DNA of 64,000 bases from Gordonia zhenghanii (GTDB taxonomy: Bacteria > Actinomycetota > Actinomycetes > Mycobacteriales > Mycobacteriaceae), in the NCBI RefSeq assembly GCF_021738965.1, contig NZ_JAKKOQ010000014.1, positions 124,001-188,000 of the forward strand, in the 5' to 3' direction. Within the stretch, counting starts at the first letter, position 1. Each line of letters begins with the position of its first letter. Under the pieces are notes generated by a model that saw only the letters and a list, made by a program, of their open reading frames with translations, searched no databases and was not told the DNA's origin. Below, piece after piece: positions 46,792-55,562 of this stretch. A program made the translations under genes and the position numbers.

Positions 46792-47937
46792 TTACGGAGT
46801 GATGCGCTCCGCGGCGAGAAGATCGGCGAACGTGTATGTGCCGGTCGGGCGGTCGTTCTCACCGAGAAGGTAGAGACGCTTCACCGCCACGAGGACGGCT
46901 TCGGCGATCGTGTCGCGCTGCCGGGCGTCGTCCAGGATCGCGGCGTCGTGCGGGTTCGTGATGTACCCGGTCTCGATCACGACCACGGGCATGCGGGTGG
47001 TCCGGAGAATGCCCCACGTGCGCTCGTGAGTACGGCAGTCAAGGAAGTCGGTGCGGGCGACGAGCTCGCGCTGAATGAAGCTGGCGAGGTTGCGACCGAT
47101 CGTCGAGAAGGACCCGTGCGTGTTGCCGAAGTAGAACGAAGCGACCCCGTTGGCGCGTTCGTTCGGGTAGTTCCCCGCGCGCAGCGAGATCATCAGATCC
47201 ACGTCCGCGAGATTGGCCACACGAGCCCGAGCCTCGTCGTCAGGCGCCGAACGTCCGTCGTGCGACAGGAACGTCTCCATACCGGCCGCCGACATCCGTC
47301 CTTCGAGGCGCGACGCCAGATCCCACAGGACGCTGGCATCTGCTTCCGAGTCGGAACCGGGATCGATGAGGATGCGCTTGCCGGACAGCTGCGGACCGGA
47401 TCGGCGCACGAGCTCTTCCTCCCGGATCGCATGCGGCGAACCGCCGGTGATGCGCGTGCCGAGACGATTGAGCGAACGGATGGTCTCCGGTCCGCAGATG
47501 CCGTCGGAGCTCAGGCCGTACTCGGTCTGGTAGAGACCGACCGAATTGTGGGTCACTTCGCCGAACTGTCCGTCGACCATGCCGTGGTAATAGCCGAGGT
47601 TCTGCAAGCGGGACTGCAGGCTCGCGACGTCGTCCCCCGTCATGGGCGCCGACAGTCGGTACAGAAGTACGCGACTGCCGAGTTGATAGGAGGCCTCGCG
47701 CAACGCGGTGTACGTGGCGATGCCGACGAGACCGTCGACGATGAGCCCGCGCTCCTGCTGGAACGCACGAACTGCACGATCGCACTCATCGTCGAACACC
47801 GCTTCGGGCGGGGACCACGGGCTCCGCTCGTCACCGGGAGTGGCGGTCGGCGCAGCAGGCAACAGTCCTCGCGTGGCAAGAATGGCCCGAATCTCGGCGA
47901 CTGCCGAGCCGTGATCGCCGAGTCGCAATACCGGCAT
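46792..47937 (-). CDS. cwlM: CwlM-type amidase-like regulator of peptidoglycan synthesis
   Basis: 381 residues from the ATG at 47937 (GGGG five bases upstream). Two peptidoglycan-binding repeats at ~1-160 precede an amidase_3-like domain. The Zn ligands are lost: the usual DPGHGG reads DPGSDS near 193, and the SxHAN His is Arg (LMISLRAGN near 250). The final catalytic Glu (VVIETGYITNP) remains. M. tuberculosis CwlM, at the same place, is a phosphorylated activator of MurA rather than a hydrolase; the losses here agree. Single-copy gene after trxA. Confidence 0.88.
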   Translation of the reverse strand: MPVLRLGDHGSAVAEIRAILATRGLLPAAPTATPGDERSPWSPPEAVFDDECDRAVRAFQQERGLIVDGLVGIATYTALREASYQLGSRVLLYRLSAPMTGDDVASLQSRLQNLGYYHGMVDGQFGEVTHNSVGLYQTEYGLSSDGICGPETIRSLNRLGTRITGGSPHAIREEELVRRSGPQLSGKRILIDPGSDSEADASVLWDLASRLEGRMSAAGMETFLSHDGRSAPDDEARARVANLADVDLMISLRAGNYPNERANGVASFYFGNTHGSFSTIGRNLASFIQRELVARTDFLDCRTHERTWGILRTTRMPVVVIETGYITNPHDAAILDDARQRDTIAEAVLVAVKRLYLLGENDRPTGTYTFADLLAAERITP

Positions 47938-47962
47938 GGAGACCCCACTTTCTCGCATAAGG

Positions 47963-47998
47963 GTGACGGCCGCCGACCGGGTGGCCGGCGGCCGTCAC
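47963..47998 (-). terminator. Terminator after trxA
   Basis: Perfect 13-bp arms GTGACGGCCGCCG and CGGCGGCCGTCAC around a ten-base loop, between the trxA stop and the cwlM start. No U-tract. Confidence 0.65.
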
Positions 47999-48085
47999 TG
48001 CACCGCTACATTCTCTCAGGTCCGCGTCTGTGCCGACAAACGAAGACGGCTATCGAGACCAACTGTTATGTGCCGAAGGCACGTG

Positions 48086-48415
48086 TCACTTGAGGACGGG
48101 CTCCAGCTCGCGGAGGATCGCGGCCTTCGGCTTAGCGCCCTGGATGGTCTTCGTCGGCTTACCGTTCTCGAACAGGATCATCGTCGGGATCGACATGATC
48201 TGGAAGTCACGAGCGATGGCCGGGTTGGCGTCGACGTCGACCTTGGCGACGGTGATCGCTTCGGCGTTGTCTCGGGCGATCTCGTCGAGCACCGGGGCGA
48301 CCATCTTGCACGGGCCGCACCAGGTGGCCCAGAAGTCGACCAGCACGGGCTTGTCGGATTCGAGGACGTCAGACTTGAACGACGCGTCGGTGACGTCGAC
48401 AGTGTTGCCTGCCAT
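48086..48415 (-). CDS. trxA: Thioredoxin
   Basis: 109 residues with active site WCGPCK near 33-38, the cis-Pro in MSIPTMILF near 78 and GAKPK near 94. ATG preceded by AAGGAG at six bases. Forms an operon with trxB (36-bp spacer); TrxB reduces it with NADPH. Corresponds to Rv3914. Confidence 0.97.
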   Translation of the reverse strand: MAGNTVDVTDASFKSDVLESDKPVLVDFWATWCGPCKMVAPVLDEIARDNAEAITVAKVDVDANPAIARDFQIMSIPTMILFENGKPTKTIQGAKPKAAILRELEPVLK

Positions 48416-48451
48416 TTTTAACTCCTTGTTCGAGGTGTGAAAGATTCGGAT

Positions 48452-49393
48452 TCAGCCGGCGTGCTCGGCGAGCCAGCGCTCGGCGTCGATCGCAGCCGAA
48501 CATCCGCTGCCTGCCGCGGTGACCGCTTGGCGGTAGGTGTGGTCGACGAGGTCTCCGCACGCGAAGACGCCGGGAACGTTCGTGTACGTCGACCGGCCGT
48601 CGACCTTCACGTAGCCGTCCTCGTCGAGGTCGATCTGACCGCGGACGAGCTCGCTGCGCGGGTCGTGCCCGATGGCGACGAACATGCCGGTCGCATCCAG
48701 GGTGCGAGTCTCACCGGTCACGGTGTCTGTCAGTTCCAGTTCGCTGACCGAGTTCTCGCCCTTCACCGCTGACACGGTCGAGTTGGTGATGAAGTCGATC
48801 TTGTCGTTGTCGCGCGCACGCTCCAACATGATCTTGGACGACCGGAACTCTTCGCGACGGTGGATCAGGCTGACCTTCCGCGCGAACTTGGTGAGGAACG
48901 TGGCCTCCTCCATCGCCGAGTCGCCGCCGCCGACCACCACGATGTCCTGCTCCTTGAAGAAGAAGCCGTCACACGTAGCGCACGACGAGACACCGCGGCC
49001 GAGGAGCTCCTGCTCGCCCGGGACTCCGAGGTAGCGAGCCGCAGCGCCCATCGCGAGGATGACCGCGCGAGCCCGGTACACCTCTCCGCCGACCTCGACC
49101 TCCTTGATGTCGCCGTCCAGGCGCATCGCGTCGACCTCTTCGATGCGGAGGTCCGCGCCGAAGCGGGTGGCCTGCTCGCGCATCTCGTCCATCAGCTCGG
49201 GACCTTGGATGCCCTTCTGGAAGCCGGGAAAGTTCTCGACTTCGGTGGTGGTCATCAGAGCGCCGCCGAAGGAGATCCCCTCGAAGACGACGGGCGACAG
49301 TTCGGCGCGTGCCGCGTAGATCGCGGCGGTGTAGCCGGCGGGGCCGGATCCGACGATGATCAGCTCGTGGATCTGGTTTTCGGTGTCGCTCAT
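48452..49393 (-). CDS. trxB: Thioredoxin-disulfide reductase
   Basis: 313 residues from the ATG at 49393 (GGAGG just upstream). FAD motif [15 protein letters not shown] near 16, redox centre CATCDG near 142, NADPH motif [12 protein letters not shown] near 160 and C-terminal [20 protein letters not shown] near 285. Upstream extension of the frame lacks homology. Confidence 0.97.
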   Translation of the reverse strand: MSDTENQIHELIIVGSGPAGYTAAIYAARAELSPVVFEGISFGGALMTTTEVENFPGFQKGIQGPELMDEMREQATRFGADLRIEEVDAMRLDGDIKEVEVGGEVYRARAVILAMGAAARYLGVPGEQELLGRGVSSCATCDGFFFKEQDIVVVGGGDSAMEEATFLTKFARKVSLIHRREEFRSSKIMLERARDNDKIDFITNSTVSAVKGENSVSELELTDTVTGETRTLDATGMFVAIGHDPRSELVRGQIDLDEDGYVKVDGRSTYTNVPGVFACGDLVDHTYRQAVTAAGSGCSAAIDAERWLAEHAG

Positions 49394-49414
49394 CAATCCT
49401 CCGTGTCGCAAATG

Positions 49415-49436
49415 AGCCCGCCGCTTCTCGCGGGCT
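49415..49436. terminator. Hairpin before trxB
   Basis: Arms AGCCCGC and GCGGGCT around eight bases, 20 bp upstream of the trxB start. It may end the sigM transcript. Confidence 0.4.
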
Positions 49437-49486
49437 GCTGATTCCAACACAAGGATATGGGCTGGTGTTCCCACAAGCCCGTCGGA

Positions 49487-49545
49487 GGTGACGAAGATCA
49501 GGGGGTGACGCAGATCAGAGGGTGACGCAGATCCGGGTGACACAG
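49487..49545. repeat. Short tandem repeat (GGTGACGCAGATCAG)
   Basis: The 17-bp unit GGTGACGcAGATCAGrG begins at 49487, 49504 and 49521, with a partial fourth at 49536. It lies directly downstream of the anti-sigma gene. Confidence 0.85.
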
Positions 49546-49546
49546 T

Positions 49547-49876
49547 TCAGTCCGTCTGGAAACCGCGGATCACGTCGAGCATCCGCTCTCGGACGTCGGA
49601 CGGGATGGGAAGGTCTTCGCCTCGCAGCGATTCGAGGTCGGCGTTCGTCGCGTCCAGCGCGGTGAGGACGCGTTGTGCTCCCGGGTCGTCCGCGATCCCG
49701 GCACGTACTCGGTCGGCAGCGGCGGGCTCGAGCTGCCCGGCGTGGAAGTCGATGAGAACCTCAGTCGAGTACGGAGGGCCGGCATGTCCCCCGTCGTGCC
49801 CGCCGTGCTCGTCGACCCCGTTGTGCTCCATCTGACTGCGTCCGCCTCCGCGTTGTTGATCCTTTGATTCCATCAC
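49547..49876 (-). CDS. Short anti-sigma factor-like protein beside sigM
   Basis: 109 residues. A His/Gly-rich start (~35 residues) is followed by a helical part (STEVLIDFHAGQLEPAAADRVRAGIADDP, ALDATNADLESLRGEDLPIPSDVRERM) that resembles the cytoplasmic anti-sigma domain of the Rv3912/RsmA type. It follows sigM by 103 bp. Unlike M. tuberculosis RsmA it has no transmembrane or external domain: the frame stops where a tandem repeat begins. It could be a soluble anti-sigma factor or a truncated one. Confidence 0.6.
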   Translation of the reverse strand: MMESKDQQRGGGRSQMEHNGVDEHGGHDGGHAGPPYSTEVLIDFHAGQLEPAAADRVRAGIADDPGAQRVLTALDATNADLESLRGEDLPIPSDVRERMLDVIRGFQTD

Positions 49877-49979
49877 TGATTAGACGCGCCGGAGCCAGTT
49901 TCGGTTCCGTTGTGACAAGTTCGGGCGTGGCGGAGTCAGGCCGGACAGCAGAGTAGAGAGCGGATCAGGACCGGGGCAC

Positions 49980-50540
49980 TCACCTCTCCTTTCGGAGGTG
50001 GCCGAGAACGAGCGCCAGCTTCTCTCGCCCGCGGTTGGCACGGCTCTTGACAGTGCCGGGTGGAATACCGAGGGCGGCTGCCGTCTCGGCGATTCCGAGG
50101 TCGTAGATGTGCAGCAGGATGATCACGACTCGCTGGTCGGGCGGAAGGACGTCGAGAGCGTGACCGATTGAGAGGGAGAGGTCCACGTCGTCGATGCGAT
50201 CGAGCGGGTCGACGAGCGACTCGTCCTCCTCCATGAGCGGTGAGGTCGCATGCGACTTGTTGCGGCGGAGACGGTCGAGCGCCGCATTGAGCACGATGCG
50301 GTGGAGCCAGCTGGACACCGTGCTGTCGAATCGGAAGCGAGCCGCAGTCTTGTTCACCGACTCGAGTGCGTCCTGAAGGGCGTCCTCGGCGTCGTCCATG
50401 TTGCCGGTGGTCCGGAGAGCCACCGCCCAGAGCTTGTTCTGATGGCGTTTGAACAGCACTTCGAAGGCTGTGCGGTCGCCGTTGATGTGGTCCCGGAGCA
50501 ACTGATCGTCGCCGCGGGAATCTGTGATCCCCCGATGCAT
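49980..50540 (-). CDS. sigM: ECF RNA polymerase sigma factor SigM
   Basis: 186 residues. Sigma region 2 at ~15-85 (AFEVLFKRHQNKLWAVALRTTGNMDDAEDALQDAL, then SSWLHRIVLNAALDRLRR) and region 4 at ~120-175 (LPPDQRVVIILLHIYDLGIAETAAALGIPPGTVKSRANRGREKL). Position between trxB and the murJ side and the neighbouring anti-sigma gene identify SigM. A plausible self-regulated promoter lies upstream (50556-50583). Confidence 0.93.
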   Translation of the reverse strand: MHRGITDSRGDDQLLRDHINGDRTAFEVLFKRHQNKLWAVALRTTGNMDDAEDALQDALESVNKTAARFRFDSTVSSWLHRIVLNAALDRLRRNKSHATSPLMEEDESLVDPLDRIDDVDLSLSIGHALDVLPPDQRVVIILLHIYDLGIAETAAALGIPPGTVKSRANRGREKLALVLGHLRKER

Positions 50541-50555
50541 GTCGATGAATCTAAG

Positions 50556-50583
50556 CCCGACAGCCGAGAAAATTGTCGGTTTC
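50556..50583 (-). promoter_or_regulatory. Candidate ECF-type promoter of sigM
   Basis: The minus strand carries GAAACC (50578-50583) then 16 bases and GTCGGG (50556-50561), similar to -35 GGAAC and -10 GTC elements of ECF promoters. The weak -10 keeps this tentative. Confidence 0.4.
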
Positions 50584-50633
50584 TACGTACTTGGGGATAA
50601 AGTCGGCACATTGTGGAGAACTCCACCGGGTTC

Positions 50634-50642
50634 TGTGGATAA
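50634..50642. promoter_or_regulatory. DnaA box upstream of sigM
   Basis: TGTGGATAA, a perfect complement of TTATCCACA, in the 165-bp spacer between sigM and the MarR gene. Confidence 0.6.
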
Positions 50643-50705
50643 CCCGGGACATTCCGCACAATCAGGTGGGTGGCGGCTCCGACGCACGGGACGTTATCGC
50701 GAGGG

Positions 50706-51224
50706 TCACTGATCTCGCGGTCGACGAGTAGTCGTGTGGCGCGTGCGAGTGCCGGGGAAGGTCGCCGCGAGGTGGGGGTGCACCCCCTCGTGAAGGCCGA
50801 ACTCGTCGGCGAGCTCGCGCAGGTGCACACCGAGTTCGGCGAGGGGCGCCGAACCGATGGCCTCGCGGATCAGTGCGTCGAGGTCTCTGGGCACCGCCGA
50901 CGCTCGGGTCAGTCGCTCCCGGCCTTCGCCGGTGAGCGATACGAGTACCGAGCGGCGGTCCGCTGGATTGTCGGCGCGCTGCACGAGTCCGGCGGCAATG
51001 AGTCCGTCGACGAGGGCCGTGACGTTGTTGCGGTGCATCCCGATGGACGACGCGATGCTCTGGTGAGTACGCGGACCGACCTTGTCGATCCCTGCCAGCA
51101 CAGCGAACTCGCGTGGCGACAAGCCGAACTCGGCGATACGTACGGCGAAGTCTTGCGCTACATGTGCGCCGACCTGAGACAGCAGGAATGAGACGGACGA
51201 GCTGAAATCGGGTGTAGACGACAT
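50706..51224 (-). CDS. MarR family transcriptional regulator
   Basis: 172 residues from the ATG at 51224; the longer frame is not homologous. Winged helix at ~30-105: LSPREFAVLAGIDKVGPRTHQSIASSIGMHRNNVTALVDGLIAAGLVQR, then the wing DNPADRRSVLVSLT. Divergent from an NAD(P)-binding protein gene across 116 bp, which it likely controls. Confidence 0.88.
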   Translation of the reverse strand: MSSTPDFSSSVSFLLSQVGAHVAQDFAVRIAEFGLSPREFAVLAGIDKVGPRTHQSIASSIGMHRNNVTALVDGLIAAGLVQRADNPADRRSVLVSLTGEGRERLTRASAVPRDLDALIREAIGSAPLAELGVHLRELADEFGLHEGVHPHLAATFPGTRTRHTTTRRPRDQ

Positions 51225-51340
51225 CGGTCTACCGTAACCGAGATTGCAATAAGTAGTGACAAATATCTGAGTCAGACGTAGCGTTCTCCTCATCGGGGAG
51301 CCGACCTCGCACGGCCGGTTCGGAATCGAAAGGTGAAGCC

Positions 51341-51979
51341 ATGCAGATAGCTCTCGTCGGCGCCTCCGGACGTACCGGGCATCGCGTGGTCGATCGCGCT
51401 CTGGCGGACGGCCACGTCGTGCGCGCAATCTCCCGAAGTCCGGAGGACGCAACGGATTTCGGACGCGAGGGAGTCGAGTGGTTCACCGGTGACGTCCGCG
51501 ACCGTGCCGTCGTCGTCCAGGCGCTCGTCGGCGCCGACGTCGTCATCAGCGCGCTAGGTGTCGGGGCGAGCAAAGACGAGACCACTGCGTACTCGAGCGG
51601 CATCGCGACGATCACCGACGCCATGGTGAGCGCCGGGATTCTGCGTCTGGCCGTCGTGAGTGCCGCACCGGTCGGCGAGGACATGGGAGGCGGTGTCGTC
51701 AGCCGTGTCATGCGCGCCACCCTCTGGCGGTTCTTCGGCGCCTCTTATCGGGACATGGCCCGAATGGAGTCGCAGCTGAGCCGGCAGGACGGTATCGACT
51801 GGTGCAGTCTTCGCCCGCCATACCTCAAGGACGCGCCTGCTCGCGGCGCCTACCGCTCAGACAGCGCTCGACTGCCACGCGGCGCAAGGTCGATCACTAC
51901 AGGCGATCTCGCCGACGCTCTGCTGGACGCGGTCTGCGGACGAGGCGGTCTCGCAGGTATCACCTACGTCGCCAACTGA
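51341..51979 (+). CDS. NAD(P)H-binding protein (NmrA/atypical SDR)
   Basis: 212 residues. GASGRTGHRVV near 7-17 is the GxxGxxG dinucleotide motif; EWFTGDVRD, DVVISALG and the C-terminal TTGDLADALLDAV follow the NmrA-like pattern. No classical YxxxK. Probably a flavin or quinone reductase or a redox sensor. Divergent from the MarR gene. Confidence 0.82.
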   Translation: MQIALVGASGRTGHRVVDRALADGHVVRAISRSPEDATDFGREGVEWFTGDVRDRAVVVQALVGADVVISALGVGASKDETTAYSSGIATITDAMVSAGILRLAVVSAAPVGEDMGGGVVSRVMRATLWRFFGASYRDMARMESQLSRQDGIDWCSLRPPYLKDAPARGAYRSDSARLPRGARSITTGDLADALLDAVCGRGGLAGITYVAN

Positions 51980-52052
51980 CCCGGGCCGTCCACGTCGTCG
52001 TCTCGTTCTAGTGGACGACGTCACCCCCGATTGTGGAGACCTCGAGTCGGCG

Positions 52053-52742
52053 CTAGAACAATCGCTGGAGGGTCGCCACGAACATATCGGTGACGACTCG
52101 GTGGATCGCGTTGATGCTGAACAGGTCGAGGTCGTAGCCCGCTTCGATCGGCGCCTGCACGGCGGTCTGCCAGTCGACGAGCAGTTGGGTCATCGCACCG
52201 ACGAGTCCGATGGCGGCGAGGCGCTGCGACGGTGTCGGATCATGGTCTCGGCTGGCGAAGCCGAGGATGAGGTCGGCCCAGCCGTGAATCGCGCGCAGCC
52301 GAACCTCTTCGAGTTCGGGACTCACCCCGACCACTTCGATCAAGATGACGCGGGCGCGCCGGGCGTCCTGCGCGAGGTTGGTGATGAAGCCGCGCAGAGC
52401 CTCCTCGGCCAGCCGTGGAATCAACTCGTCGGGGACCGGACCGGCAGGCACCTCAGCGCCGTCGAAGACGGTCGCGGCGGCGGTCAGTGTCGCGGCGCGC
52501 GCCGAGTCGACGCAGGAGTCGTACACCGCGCCGAGCAATCCCGCCCGGTCGTCGAACGACTCGTAGAAGTACCGCTGGGTGAGACCGGCCTCCGTGCAGA
52601 TCCGCTTCACCGACACGTTCGGATAGCCGAGGGTGCCGAACAGATGCAGTCCTGCGGCGATCAGTGACTCTCGACGTTGGAGATACCGGTCCTGCGCGGT
52701 CAGTCCCCCGTATGTACGTCCCCCGGAAGTGTTCGTCATCAA
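52053..52742 (-). CDS. TetR family transcriptional regulator
   Basis: 229 residues. Helix-turn-helix ~22-68 with GYPNVSVKRICTEAGLTQRYFYESFDDRAGLL. Divergent from the GRAM-like gene across 54 bp. It may also control the hydroxylase gene at 53208 through the palindrome at 53183-53208. Confidence 0.88.
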   Translation of the reverse strand: MMTNTSGGRTYGGLTAQDRYLQRRESLIAAGLHLFGTLGYPNVSVKRICTEAGLTQRYFYESFDDRAGLLGAVYDSCVDSARAATLTAAATVFDGAEVPAGPVPDELIPRLAEEALRGFITNLAQDARRARVILIEVVGVSPELEEVRLRAIHGWADLILGFASRDHDPTPSQRLAAIGLVGAMTQLLVDWQTAVQAPIEAGYDLDLFSINAIHRVVTDMFVATLQRLF

Positions 52743-52796
52743 CGATCATCGTAGGCGGGCCGCCTGATCCCGGACCGCTGACCTATTCTCGAGTCC

Positions 52797-53111
52797 ATGA
52801 ACGACGAGCAGCCGTCGGCCCGCTGGAAGGCCGCGCGATCGATGGACCGCATCGCGGTTCCGGGCGAATTACAGGTCACCAAGACGCATGTGGTGTTCGA
52901 GCCCAAAGGCCGACGCACCCAGGGTGCGCGATTCTCGGTAGCTTTCACGTTCGTCGCAGGCGTCGGAACGGTGCCGGGAACCGGGAAGTTCTTCAGTGGA
53001 GGGCGACGCGAGCGACTCTGCCTCACGCTCGCCGACGGCTCCGAATGGCTGTTCGTGGTCCCCGAGCTCGACGCGGCGGTCGAGCGCATCCGGAGTTCGG
53101 TACACCCCTGA
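52797..53111 (+). CDS. Small GRAM/PH-like protein
   Basis: 104 residues. The pattern GELQVTKTHVVFEP, ARFSVAFTFVAGVG, RERLCLTLADGSEWLFVV and a final helix DAAVERIRSSV gives alternating strands plus a C-terminal helix, as in GRAM/PH-like domains. No known function. Followed 87 bp later by the hydroxylase gene on the same strand. Confidence 0.6.
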   Translation: MNDEQPSARWKAARSMDRIAVPGELQVTKTHVVFEPKGRRTQGARFSVAFTFVAGVGTVPGTGKFFSGGRRERLCLTLADGSEWLFVVPELDAAVERIRSSVHP

Positions 53112-53182
53112 CGCCGCGTGATCGCCGCACGTCACAGACCCTTCTCGGCGTGATGAATATCTGCGTCGGTATGGACTGGGAC

Positions 53183-53208
53183 TATCTGACACGCTATCGT
53201 GTCAGATA
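53183..53208. promoter_or_regulatory. 26-bp palindromic operator at the hydroxylase start
   Basis: Perfect 11-bp arms TATCTGACACG and CGTGTCAGATA around CTAT, overlapping the first base of the hydroxylase ATG. Typical of a TetR-family operator; the TetR gene at 52053 is the nearest candidate. Confidence 0.7.
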
Positions 53209-54122
53209 TGTTGGATGCGATCCCGGAGCAGCTGCGCGAACCGACGCTGTTCGCGATCCCGTTCTTCGTGCTGATGCTCGGCCTCGAACTCTTCGCGGCG
53301 GCCAGACTCGAGCATTCACACGACGATCAGGGTCGGCCCGTATCGGGCGCGTACAAGAAGGAAGACGCCCGAGCCTCGATTCTCATGGGCCTGGTGTCGA
53401 TCGGGACATCGGCCGTAGGAAAGTTCCTCGCGCTGTTCGTCTACGCGGCGCTGTTCGCGTACGCCGCGCCGTGGCAGTTGCCGATCGGCGCTTGGTACAC
53501 ATGGGTAATCGGGTTCGTCGGGATCGACTTCCTCTTCTACTGGGAGCACCGCATCGCGCATCGCGTGCGGGTGGTGTGGGCGACCCATCAGGCCCACCAT
53601 TCCAGCGAGTACTACAACTTCGCGACCGCGCTACGCCAGAAGTGGAATCCGAGCATGAGCCTGATCATGTGGCTCCCGCTCCCCGCGCTCGGGGTCCCGC
53701 CTGCCGTGGTCTTCGCGTCCTACTCGTTCAACCTGATCTATCAGTTCTGGGTGCATACCGAGCACATCGGAACTATGTGGCGCCCGTTCGAGTTTCTGAT
53801 GAACACGCCGTCGCACCATCGAGTGCACCACGGCCGCGACGCCGAATACCTCGACCGCAATTACGCAGGCGTCTTCATCGTCTGGGATCGCATGTTCGGC
53901 TCATTCCAGCGCGAAATCCACCGTCCCACATACGGTCTGACGAGCAGCGTCGGTACGTACAACCTCTGGCAGCTGCAGACGCACGAGTACGCCGCAGTGA
54001 TCCGCGACGTTCGCAGCGCCTCCACATTTCGGACGAAACTCGGATACGTGTTCGGGCCTCCGGGGTGGGCGCCGCGGACAGCGGAGCGTGAGCCGGCCGA
54101 TTCGCCGACTCTGCTCCGCTAG
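53208..54122 (+). CDS. Sterol desaturase / fatty-acid hydroxylase family protein
   Basis: 304 residues from the ATG at 53208; a GTG three codons earlier lies inside the palindrome. The three His clusters of the membrane di-iron family are present: HRIAH near 113, HQAHHSS near 125 and HHRVHHG near 202. Four to five hydrophobic segments surround them. These enzymes hydroxylate or desaturate lipids with O2. No Shine-Dalgarno, so the message may be leaderless and repressed by binding at its 5' end. Confidence 0.88.
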   Translation: MLDAIPEQLREPTLFAIPFFVLMLGLELFAAARLEHSHDDQGRPVSGAYKKEDARASILMGLVSIGTSAVGKFLALFVYAALFAYAAPWQLPIGAWYTWVIGFVGIDFLFYWEHRIAHRVRVVWATHQAHHSSEYYNFATALRQKWNPSMSLIMWLPLPALGVPPAVVFASYSFNLIYQFWVHTEHIGTMWRPFEFLMNTPSHHRVHHGRDAEYLDRNYAGVFIVWDRMFGSFQREIHRPTYGLTSSVGTYNLWQLQTHEYAAVIRDVRSASTFRTKLGYVFGPPGWAPRTAEREPADSPTLLR

Positions 54123-54125
54123 CGC

Positions 54126-55562
54126 TCACCCCGCAGGAACAGCCGCCAACGGCGAGTCGACGTTCCAGGTGGCGACGTCGATGATCCTGTCGCGCAACGC
54201 GGTGAACACGGTGTCGACGGACTGGCAGGCCGCCTCCGTATCAGGATGAGTCGCATTGAAGTCGAGCCCCGACTCGTCGCGGTTGATCCACATGAAGACC
54301 TCCCGGGAGGGCGTGGCGTTGGCGTACACCGAGAAGTCGTGTCGCCGTGCGAGTTCCGCGCCGGGAACGCGCGACACGTCGACGTACGACAGCATCGGCG
54401 CAGCGAACCCGTGTTTCACGGGGAACGACGGGTCGTCGGCGAGCAGATCGATCACCGGGAACACCGGGACGCTCTCAAGCCGACGGGCGTCGCCCATCGC
54501 GGCATGCGCGGCCGCGGCCACCTCTTCGAATGAACCTCGGGCGTCGAACTGCACGGGAACCAGCGTCACGTACCAGCCGACGGCCATCGCGTCGCCGGGG
54601 GCCGAGCGATCGGCCCGTGGAATGAGCATCGTGAAGAGATCGTCACCGGTCAGTTCGTGGTGCACTTGGCCGAGCACCGCGAGCAGCGCGCTGCCCGTGT
54701 TGGCGCCCGCCTGCTTCGCCGCCGTCGCGAATCGGGAGGCGGTCTCGAGGTCCACGAACGACGAGTGCACCAGGATCTTGCCGGGCGCCGACTCGTCGGG
54801 TCCCAGCCCGAGCGGAAGCCCGAACGAGGGCATCCCGCCTGCGCGCTTGACCACGTCGCGCCAATGCTGCACGGCGGGGTGCGCCGGAGTCAGCTCGGCG
54901 GCGGCAGCCCGCTGCTCGGCGCAGAACTCCGGATACGGGCGCACCGGCAAGCCGACGAAGTCGACTCCTTCGCGGGCAGCGGAGTAGCGAGACACGATCT
55001 CGAAGAAGCTCACGGCCTGTGAGACGCCGTCGGTGAACATGTGGTCGACCGCGATGATCACGTCGAAGTGCGGATCGTCCGCGCCCTCCCGAGCGTTCTC
55101 GGTGCCTGCCGCCGCGAACTCGAACGCGGCCCAATCCTCGAGCCCGGGCACGTGGGTCAACAAATGGTCTTTGACGGTGCGATCCGGGTGGTCGTCCGAG
55201 GTGGCCGCGACGGCCAATTCGATCTGTTCAGGGCGCAATGTCCGTCCCGCGGGGCGAAGATCGCCGGACACATCGAATGCGGTATGGAACGATTCATGCG
55301 CGCGAACGAATTCGTTTAATACGGATGAGAGAACACCCTCATCGAAATGGTCAAAGATCGTAAACATCGTGAATACCAGACGGCGCGTGCACGCTTCGCC
55401 GTCGATACCGCTCCGAAGATGGTCCGCCTGAATGTAGGACGTGTCTACGCCCAGGTCAGGAGCCCTCCTCATCGCGTCGCGCGTCGCCTCGTCCGGGGAC
55501 CAGGTGACCCAGTCTCCAGGAAGGCATTCCCATTGCTCAACAAACCCCGACTTCATTTCCAT
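54126..55562 (-). CDS. Stand-alone condensation-domain acyltransferase (PapA-like)
   Basis: 478 residues. The catalytic HxxxD motif is intact as DHMFTDG near 175. GWYVTLVPVQF near 325 and the C-terminal DFNATHPD are also typical of NRPS condensation / PapA acyltransferases that esterify glycolipids or polyketide lipids. No carrier or adenylation domain is nearby, so it acts alone. The first ~80 codons and the 186-bp leader are richer in A+T than the surroundings, suggesting transfer. Convergent with the hydroxylase, with only 3 bp between the stops. Confidence 0.85.
   Translation of the reverse strand: MEMKSGFVEQWECLPGDWVTWSPDEATRDAMRRAPDLGVDTSYIQADHLRSGIDGEACTRRLVFTMFTIFDHFDEGVLSSVLNEFVRAHESFHTAFDVSGDLRPAGRTLRPEQIELAVAATSDDHPDRTVKDHLLTHVPGLEDWAAFEFAAAGTENAREGADDPHFDVIIAVDHMFTDGVSQAVSFFEIVSRYSAAREGVDFVGLPVRPYPEFCAEQRAAAAELTPAHPAVQHWRDVVKRAGGMPSFGLPLGLGPDESAPGKILVHSSFVDLETASRFATAAKQAGANTGSALLAVLGQVHHELTGDDLFTMLIPRADRSAPGDAMAVGWYVTLVPVQFDARGSFEEVAAAAHAAMGDARRLESVPVFPVIDLLADDPSFPVKHGFAAPMLSYVDVSRVPGAELARRHDFSVYANATPSREVFMWINRDESGLDFNATHPDTEAACQSVDTVFTALRDRIIDVATWNVDSPLAAVPAG

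Noticed and set aside
51225..51340. MarR operator in the divergent spacer
   Set aside because: The A+T-rich stretch near 51241-51270 has no inverted repeat longer than four bases that I can defend.
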